Assembly: GCF_020400825.1 (NCBI RefSeq)
Contig: NZ_JAINVH010000016.1
Span: forward strand, 1-64,000
Length of the DNA stretch: 64,000 nt
From: Streptomyces sp. HPF1205
GTDB taxonomy: Bacteria > Actinomycetota > Actinomycetes > Streptomycetales > Streptomycetaceae
Direction of reading: 5' to 3'
Below are positions 59,080 to 64,000 of this stretch, one piece after another. Made by a program: the position numbers and the translations under genes. Within the stretch, counting starts at the first letter, position 1. Every line of letters begins with the position of its first letter. Below the pieces are notes generated by a model. The model did no database searches. It was not told where the DNA came from and saw only the letters and a list, made by a program, of their open reading frames with translations.

Positions 59080-59655
59080 TTACCACTCGAAAGTCTTCCA
59101 CTCCTCTTGGGGGATGCTGCCCTCCGTGGTGTCCCAGCAATGTTCGGACCAGGCCTCAGCCACCATCACTGGGCGGCTCAGTACAAGGTCGCCAGCCCGC
59201 TGGACCCGAAGTACCAAGCCGAGCTGCGCCGAGCAAGGATCGGCGCACTGCGAGTACCGAAGTTCCTTGTCGTGCGTCTGGAGGAAGTCGGCGAACCGAT
59301 CCTCCAGGCGTGAGGGCACCTGCCCTACGAGTCCTATCCCGTCGAGGGTCACCTGGGGGCCACGCAGCGCGTTGACCGCAATGCCCGCCAGTCCGATCGA
59401 CCGGTCGTAATACACAGTTACCGCCGGTCCGGAGAACCTGGCATCAGGTCGCTGCTCCAGCCAGAAGTCGGCCCGAACCTCGTTCCCGGCCGCGCCCTCC
59501 CGAAGAGCCGTCCGAAGGACGCCATCAAGTGCCGACTGCGCCTGCTCATGCGTCATCCCGAATTCCAGTGGCCCAACCCGTTCGAAGGGCGTGAACGTCC
59601 ACGCGAGACGCTGCTTCTCGTGCAAGACGCCCCAGATGTCCGTCGCCACGATCAT
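59080..59655 (-). CDS. Uncharacterised 191-residue protein
   Basis: A soluble protein with beta strands and helices: WTFTPFERVGPLEFGMTHEQ, AVTVYYDRSIGLAGIAVNAL, then GPQVTLDGIGLVGQVPSRLE and a Trp-rich C-terminus (EEWKTFEW). The segment GPLEFGMTHEQAQSAL resembles the repeating lobe of proteins that bind sugars or peptides, but no family is certain. It is transcribed alone. The following 59656-59901 stretch shows no gene. Confidence 0.65.
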   Translation of the reverse strand: MIVATDIWGVLHEKQRLAWTFTPFERVGPLEFGMTHEQAQSALDGVLRTALREGAAGNEVRADFWLEQRPDARFSGPAVTVYYDRSIGLAGIAVNALRGPQVTLDGIGLVGQVPSRLEDRFADFLQTHDKELRYSQCADPCSAQLGLVLRVQRAGDLVLSRPVMVAEAWSEHCWDTTEGSIPQEEWKTFEW

Positions 59656-59901
59656 CCTCCCGTCGGTTGAGTACCTCAGCCTGGACGGCCGGCGGCGTGA
59701 CGATACCGGTCCTGTCCGTTAGGGGACGCAGCGGTGCCGGCGGTGCTCCGCCCACCGCTGGGTAGCACGACTGTGCGGCAAGCGGCCGTCGGACGACGCC
59801 AGACGGGCTCGGGCCCCTTGCCAGGGGCCACTGAGGAACCTTCGCGCGGGACAGGGAGGCGACGGGCGCCGATGGGCCGACTTCGCTGACCCAGAGCTGG
59901 G

Positions 59902-60345
59902 TCAGCGGTCGTCGAGCAGTCCCGAGTCTTCCTCGCCCGGCAGCCCTTCCAGTCGCCGCGCTTGTTCGATGACCGTGCTGAGCATCTGAAGGCTCGACGT
60001 GCTCAGGCCGCTGGCGCGTAGGGCGACGCGGCGGACTTCCTGGTCGCGCATGGCGGCCACGACCTGGATCTCGGCGCGGGTCTGCTCGGCGACCTCTTCG
60101 TCGAAGAAGTAGCCGGCCGGGACTCCGAAGAAGGCGGCCAGGGCCTTGATGGTCTGCAGCTTGGGGTTCGCCTTTGTACCCGTTCTGAGCTGCTGGATGG
60201 CGCTCGCCGAGATGGTGACGCCGGAGGTATCCCGGATGCCTTGCGCTACTTCGGCGTAGGTGTAAGGGCCGCGGCTCGGCGGGTGTACCTCGCGGAAAAG
60301 GTAGTCGAGCAGCTCGGCGAACGCGCGCTCGTGCTTTTCGGTCAT
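59902..60345 (-). CDS. XRE-family HTH regulator
   Basis: A 147-residue regulator. The N-terminal HTH reads YTYAEVAQGIRDTSGVTISA, then SAIQQLRTGTKANPKLQTIK and ALAAFFGVPAGYFFDEE. This full XRE fold with a mid-domain linker is similar to DNA-binding regulators of Streptomyces development and mobile elements. The C-terminal half is helical and probably dimerises. It is divergent from the replication-type operon that starts at 60770, which it may repress through the palindromes at 60464-60483. Confidence 0.85.
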   Translation of the reverse strand: MTEKHERAFAELLDYLFREVHPPSRGPYTYAEVAQGIRDTSGVTISASAIQQLRTGTKANPKLQTIKALAAFFGVPAGYFFDEEVAEQTRAEIQVVAAMRDQEVRRVALRASGLSTSSLQMLSTVIEQARRLEGLPGEEDSGLLDDR

Positions 60346-60463
60346 CACCCGTCCTTCGTCGTCTGCCGGATTCTATCCACTTTGGTGGTGATTTCGTGTC
60401 TTGCGCGGGCGGGTGACGACACTTCAGTTAACGTGGCCTCGATAACTGCGGTGCGCGCTGTTG

Positions 60464-60483
60464 GTTGATCAACTCCACTGGAG
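60464..60483. promoter_or_regulatory. Two adjoining palindromes upstream of the replication-type operon
   Basis: GTTGATCAAC (60464-60473) directly abuts CTCCA-C-TGGAG (60473-60483). They lie in the 424-base gap between the XRE gene and the 60770 gene. The gap also contains a GGTGGTGAT-type stretch and TTAACG near 60429. No gene is evident in the gap. Confidence 0.5.
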
Positions 60484-60769
60484 TGTTCCATTCCTGGTGG
60501 GAGGTCACGACGGCTCGGTCTGTCGCACGAGGCTCCCTGGGGTGCTTACGCCTCATGCGCAGTGATCACCGGCGGAAGTCGAACCGGAAGGGAGAGGCGG
60601 TGCGTACCCGCAGACCTTAGAAGCAGGCGCGGTGGCAGAAGAACGGCGCCCGGGAGTTACGAGCTCCCAGGCGCCGGGTCGGCGCCGCGCAAGGCACCGA
60701 ATCACGTCTCGCGTGCGGCGGGACCTTGGACGAGAACCGCCGCGCGCTGCACGAAGCACGGAGTATCGC

Positions 60770-61096
60770 ATGCCCGAAACGCGAAGCGGAAGTCCGGCAT
60801 GCCCGGACAAGGACCGACAGCAGCGCCTCGTCGTCCAACTGGCCGACATGATTCCCGGTGCGGCCACCGTACGGGTGAGCCTCACCGATCCACGATCCAC
60901 CTGGCCGCAGCCCCACGCGGTCGTCAGGGGCGCGACTGGCCGGCCCGTCGAGCTGAGCCGTACGACAAGCACGACGGTGGCCCGGTGGATCAAGCGGACC
61001 TGGTCGGACGCCGACTGGACCCGCGCCCACGTCCTGGACCTCGCCACCGCGACCCTCAGCCCCAGCAACCCAACAGTCACCGGCAGGGGCTTGTGA
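60770..61096 (+). CDS. Small protein preceding the primosome-like gene
   Basis: A 108-residue protein: RLVVQLADMIPGAATVRVSL, then PRSTWPQPHAVVRGATGRPV and ARWIKRTWSDADWTRAHVLD. Its compact alternating pattern with a basic centre suggests nucleic-acid binding. GGAG lies six bases before ATG 60770. It ends one base before the next start, so is certainly co-transcribed. It probably assists replication or its control; no family was recognised. Confidence 0.7.
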   Translation: MPETRSGSPACPDKDRQQRLVVQLADMIPGAATVRVSLTDPRSTWPQPHAVVRGATGRPVELSRTTSTTVARWIKRTWSDADWTRAHVLDLATATLSPSNPTVTGRGL

Positions 61097-61097
61097 C

Positions 61098-62114
61098 ATG
61101 GCGCGAATCCGGACCGTCAAGCCAGAAGCCTTCGTCTCGGAGTCGCTCGCCGAGGTGACCGTCGAGGCGGAGCGGACATTTTTCGGCCTGCTCACCCAGG
61201 CCGACGACCACGGCCGTCACCGCGACAATGCGGCCATCATCGCGGGGCTGCTGTGGCCGCTCCGCGCGGAGCACACCTCCGTCCACGTTGAGGACGATCT
61301 CACCCAGCTCGCCGAGGCGGGCCTGATCTGCCGCTACACCGGCTGCGACGGTCGCCGCTACCTGCACGTCGTGACCTGGTACGAGCACCAGAAGATCGAC
61401 CGGCCGAGCCAGTCGAGGATGCCTTCGTGCCCGCGTCACCATGCCGAGCAGCGCTGCGGCGCCTGCAAGGGCGTCTGCGGCCGCCGTGCCGAGGCATCGC
61501 CGGAGGCTCCCCGCACCGTCGACGAGACCTCGTCGAGGACGCCCCGCTCCCTCGACCAGTCGGACACGCATAGGGCAGACGACCACACACGTCACCATGA
61601 CGAGCCCGCGACCAGGCCGGGGAACTCTTCCACGCCCGGCACGGCGGGTGTCGGCCCTCTCGGCAACGAAACCGCAGACCACGGGCCATTCGCCGACGCC
61701 TCGACGAACCCTCGCGACAGTCTCGGCGAACCCTCGGCCCCCGGATCCAGGATCTTGGATCCTGGACCGTCTTCCCCTTCGGGGCGCGAAGCGCCCGACG
61801 CCCTCGTCCCCGCGAACCGACTCATCGGCGAGTACGTCGCCGCATGCGGCCAGCGCCCGCCCGGCGACGTGATCGCCCATGTGGGCCGGGTCGTGAAAAA
61901 GCTCCTCGGCGAAGGGATCGGACCGGAACACGTACGAGCCGGACTGCGGCGGTACGCCGAGATCCAAGGCCACCCATCCCGGTTGCCGAGCCTGGTCAAC
62001 GACGCGATGAACGCGCCCGCCGGCCCGGTCCGGCCGGGAATCCGGCCCGCCGTATCCGCCCACACCGCCTGGACCAATCCGGCCGACCCCGCCGCCTACG
62101 CCGAGGAGCTGTGA
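61098..62114 (+). CDS. Primosome/replication-initiation-like protein
   Basis: A 338-residue protein. The N-terminal winged-helix-like domain (MARIRTVKPEAFVSESLAEV, FFGLLTQADDHGRHRDNAAI, LICRYTGCDGRRYLHVVTWY) matches replisome organisers of actinophages and integrative elements. A Cys/His group (SCPRHHAEQRCGACKGVC) may bind zinc. About 110 disordered residues follow, then a C-terminal helical domain (VGRVVKKLLGEGIGPEHVRA). Its stop overlaps the DnaC-like ATPase start, the classical order for initiator and helicase loader. Confidence 0.7.
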   Translation: MARIRTVKPEAFVSESLAEVTVEAERTFFGLLTQADDHGRHRDNAAIIAGLLWPLRAEHTSVHVEDDLTQLAEAGLICRYTGCDGRRYLHVVTWYEHQKIDRPSQSRMPSCPRHHAEQRCGACKGVCGRRAEASPEAPRTVDETSSRTPRSLDQSDTHRADDHTRHHDEPATRPGNSSTPGTAGVGPLGNETADHGPFADASTNPRDSLGEPSAPGSRILDPGPSSPSGREAPDALVPANRLIGEYVAACGQRPPGDVIAHVGRVVKKLLGEGIGPEHVRAGLRRYAEIQGHPSRLPSLVNDAMNAPAGPVRPGIRPAVSAHTAWTNPADPAAYAEEL

Positions 62115-62812
62115 TGCGCACCCGCGACCCGCAGCCCCTCGGCCAGGGCACCGTGCTGGAGCGGATGTCCCGCATCCTGGCCGCCCGCGGTATTAACCCG
62201 GCGACCACGACAGGCGCCGCCCCCGGCAATCCGGAGCCCTACACCGCGCTGGAGGCGCTGTCCGTCGGCCTGCCCCCGCGCTACCGCGACGCCGAGACCC
62301 ACCACCCCCAAGTTCTCGACTGGGTCCAGGAGGTCACCCGCCAGGCCGCCGCCCCGAGCCCCGGAGCGCGCCGCCAGGTGACGACCGGCCCGAGCCTGCT
62401 GCTGGCCGGCGTCACCGGGGCGGGAAAGACCCACCAGGCGTACGGGGCGATCCGCGCACTGGCGCAGGCAGGAGTCGGGGTGCGGTGGCGGGCGACGACG
62501 GCCGCCGACCTGTACGCGGGTCTGCGTCCGCGACCCGGCTCGGACAGCGAGGCCGAGCTGGCGGCACTCGCCCGCTGCCCGCTGCTGCTCCTGGACGACC
62601 TCGGCGCCGCCAAAGCCAGTGAGTGGGTCGAGGAGATCACATACCGGCTGATCAACCGCCGCTACAACCTGATGCTCCCCACCCTCATCACCACCAACCT
62701 GCCCATCGCCGACCTGCGCGCCCACCTCGGCGACCGCGTCACCTCGCGCCTGGCGCAGATGACCACCCGCGTCTCCTTCGCGCCGGTCGACCGCAGACGC
62801 GCACGCGGCTGA
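62114..62812 (+). CDS. DnaC/IstB-like ATPase (helicase loader)
   Basis: A 232-residue AAA+ ATPase. Walker A is LLLAGVTGAGKTHQAYG and Walker B is CPLLLLDDLGAAKASEW. Sensor-type LPTLITTNLPIADLRAHLGD and the arginine region DRVTSRLAQMTTRVSFAPVD follow. These are hallmarks of DnaC-type helicase loaders. ATG 62114 shares a base with the preceding stop. It would load a replicative helicase onto the element's origin. Confidence 0.88.
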   Translation: MRTRDPQPLGQGTVLERMSRILAARGINPATTTGAAPGNPEPYTALEALSVGLPPRYRDAETHHPQVLDWVQEVTRQAAAPSPGARRQVTTGPSLLLAGVTGAGKTHQAYGAIRALAQAGVGVRWRATTAADLYAGLRPRPGSDSEAELAALARCPLLLLDDLGAAKASEWVEEITYRLINRRYNLMLPTLITTNLPIADLRAHLGDRVTSRLAQMTTRVSFAPVDRRRARG

Positions 62813-62907
62813 CCTGCCGTCACTCGATCCGCCCGGACGCCCCCGCCGCACAGCCCACTCACTCCGCCGGGCCGCCCCACGACCCGGAGAGCGATCGGAG
62901 CCAGCAC

Positions 62908-63471
62908 ATGACCACCCCCACGACACCACCCCTCGCCTCTCGCCACCGCTTGCTCGGCGACCACAGTTGGCAGGAGGACGCCGTCTGCCAGCCCACCGAC
63001 TACAACCCCGTGGACCCCGAGTGGTTCTTCCCCGAGCCCGAGGAGACCGACAAGATCCGGACCGCGAAAGCACTGTGCGCTCAGTGCCCGGTGCGCCGGA
63101 CCTGCCTGGACGTAGCGCTGGAGACCGGTGATGTCTACGGCATCCGTGGCGGCCTGACAGAGGAGGAACGTGGACCACTCCACGAGCAGGCCGACCGCCG
63201 CTTGGACCACTCCCGCGTCACCGCGGCCCTCGCCGGCCGCGACATCCACCTCACCAAAGCCGAACGCCGCGCTCTGGTGGCGACCGCTTGCCAACAAGGC
63301 ATCAGCGAGGAACGTCTGGCCCGGCTGCTGAAGATCAGCGAAGAGCACGCCCAGAAGCTCTACCGGAAGACCCGCCGCGTCAAGCGTCACCGCATGGCCA
63401 AGGCAGCCCCGAAGGCCAGGAGACCTGGCGATGAGCGCCCCGCCCGCGGCGACTTCGGGGCGGCGGCGTGA
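62908..63471 (+). CDS. WhiB-family iron-sulfur regulator with long C-terminal extension
   Basis: A 187-residue protein. The WhiB domain (residues 20-90) has four Cys: AVCQPTD, then ALCAQCPVRRTCLDVAL, and the GIRGGLTEEER turn motif. It therefore binds a [4Fe-4S] cluster. Unlike typical 80-110-residue Wbl proteins it continues with a helical, HTH-like basic region (LVATACQQGISEERLARLLK, ISEEHAQKLYRKTRRVKRHR) that may bind DNA itself. GGAG lies eight bases before ATG 62908. Wbl genes are common on actinobacterial phages and elements. Confidence 0.9.
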   Translation: MTTPTTPPLASRHRLLGDHSWQEDAVCQPTDYNPVDPEWFFPEPEETDKIRTAKALCAQCPVRRTCLDVALETGDVYGIRGGLTEEERGPLHEQADRRLDHSRVTAALAGRDIHLTKAERRALVATACQQGISEERLARLLKISEEHAQKLYRKTRRVKRHRMAKAAPKARRPGDERPARGDFGAAA

Positions 63472-64000
63472 ACCGTCGGCCGGTCTCGGAACACGTCACG
63501 GCCTGGGACCGCGCAGCCGTCGTCGCGCTGGGCGCGGCCGGCTGCGCGCTGTCGTACAGCGCCCTGCAGCAGATGGCCGTGGCGATCCACGTTCGCCCTG
63601 CCCTGTGCTGGCTCTTCCCGTTGGCCATCGACGGCTTCATCTCGTACGGGGTACGCGCCTTGCTCGTCCTGCGCGCCGCGCCGCTGAGGGCGCGGCTGTA
63701 CGTTTGGGCGCTCTTCGGGACCGCGACCGCCGTCAGCGTCTGGGCCAACGCCCTGCACGCCGTCCGGCTCAATCAGGGGCCCACCTCGGTCACCGCCCTG
63801 CGCCTCGGCGACCAGGCGGTGGCCGCCTTGTCCACGGTTGCTCCGCTTGCCCTGGCCGGAGCCGTCCACCTCTACATCCTCATCGCCCGAGGCCCGGACG
63901 GTCCTGCCGCCCACGGCCTGTCCGGAGAGTCCGACGTTGCTGCGGCTGTCCGGACGGGCGCCTTCGGCCGGGGCGGAGTACGCCAGCCGGCAGGTGCCGA
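63468..64000 (+). CDS. DUF2637-type membrane protein, 3' end cut by the window
   Basis: The 177 residues present contain about four hydrophobic segments: AAVVALGAAGCALSYSALQQ, LCWLFPLAIDGFISYGVRAL, LYVWALFGTATAVSVWANAL and AVAALSTVAPLALAGAVHLY. This is the DUF2637 pattern of proteins frequent on actinomycete integrative and conjugative elements, where they are thought to act in transfer or spreading. GTG 63468 overlaps the WhiB stop (GTGA). No stop codon appears before 64000. Confidence 0.85.
   Translation, partial: MNRRPVSEHVTAWDRAAVVALGAAGCALSYSALQQMAVAIHVRPALCWLFPLAIDGFISYGVRALLVLRAAPLRARLYVWALFGTATAVSVWANALHAVRLNQGPTSVTALRLGDQAVAALSTVAPLALAGAVHLYILIARGPDGPAAHGLSGESDVAAAVRTGAFGRGGVRQPAGA

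Larger units (their letters stand above)
37159..64000. mobile_element. Probable integrative element inserted at tRNA-Lys (right end not found)
   Basis: The left end is well supported: tRNA-Lys, then a tyrosine integrase facing it, an XRE regulator and an excisionase-like gene. Cargo and regulators follow. Near the window end comes a module of replication/transfer type (primosome-like protein, DnaC-like ATPase, WhiB, DUF2637 protein), as in actinomycete integrative-conjugative elements. No second copy of the tRNA 3' end was found by eye before 64000, so either the element continues past the window or the right part belongs to another element. Confidence 0.5.

Overview
The window is from a high-GC actinomycete, almost certainly a Streptomyces or close relative. 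The signs are strong G/C bias at third codon positions, many GTG starts and ATGA/GTGA gene overlaps, Tat lipoproteins, a WhiB protein, Scr1/DUF397 pairs, a SARP-NB-ARC-TPR regulator and TATGCT-type -10 boxes. No rRNA or CRISPR array was seen.

Left part, 1-10.9 kb: carbohydrate uptake. A truncated Tat lipoprotein binding protein (minus strand) diverges from a galactoside operon made of two MalF/MalG-type permeases, a binding lipoprotein, a GH42 beta-galactosidase and a LacI repressor. LacI-type palindromes fill the divergent promoter region. An NAD-dependent epimerase and a NUDIX hydrolase follow. From 11 to 17 kb lie regulatory and toxin-antitoxin genes: three tandem DUF397 proteins with their Scr1-like HTH partner, an anti-sigma-type ATPase, a PIN-like pair, a YefM/RelE-type pair, and an ECF41-type sigma factor divergent from a LUD-domain gene.

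Middle part, 17-37 kb: a 1066-residue SARP regulator diverges from a two-gene GT-B-like unit. Next is the most unusual locus (22.3-27.5 kb). An NB-ARC/TPR (NLR-like) ATPase has a short N-terminal motif that recurs at the C-terminus of a small helical protein encoded divergently next door. A related RHIM-like motif is found inside a third protein, which also carries a ubiquitin-like region and is coupled to a two-TM membrane protein. This looks like an amyloid-signalling NLR-effector immunity or cell-death module. It is followed by a complete chvE-gguA-gguB multiple-sugar ABC operon with its own LacI regulator, tRNA-Glu, a zincin-like protein, a DEAD-box helicase with a long leader and an Arg/Asp-rich repetitive tail, and tRNA-Lys.

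Right part, 37.1 kb to the end: probably one large integrative element inserted at the 3' end of tRNA-Lys. It starts with a tyrosine integrase whose reading frame runs into the tRNA, an XRE regulator and an excisionase-like gene. It carries regulators and cargo: an XRE-TPR/HATPase pair, an HhH-GPD-like protein, an RHS polymorphic toxin with a HYD1-type ADP-ribosyltransferase tip and candidate immunity gene, and an ImmA-like peptidase/MAB_1171c-like/P450 group. There is also a decayed IS whose 3' end is duplicated around a passenger gene. The right end is a replication/transfer-type module of small overlapping genes, XRE/HTH regulators, a primosome-like protein, a DnaC-like ATPase, a WhiB protein and a DUF2637 membrane protein cut by the window end. 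No second attachment copy was found, so the right boundary lies outside the window or the element is composite.
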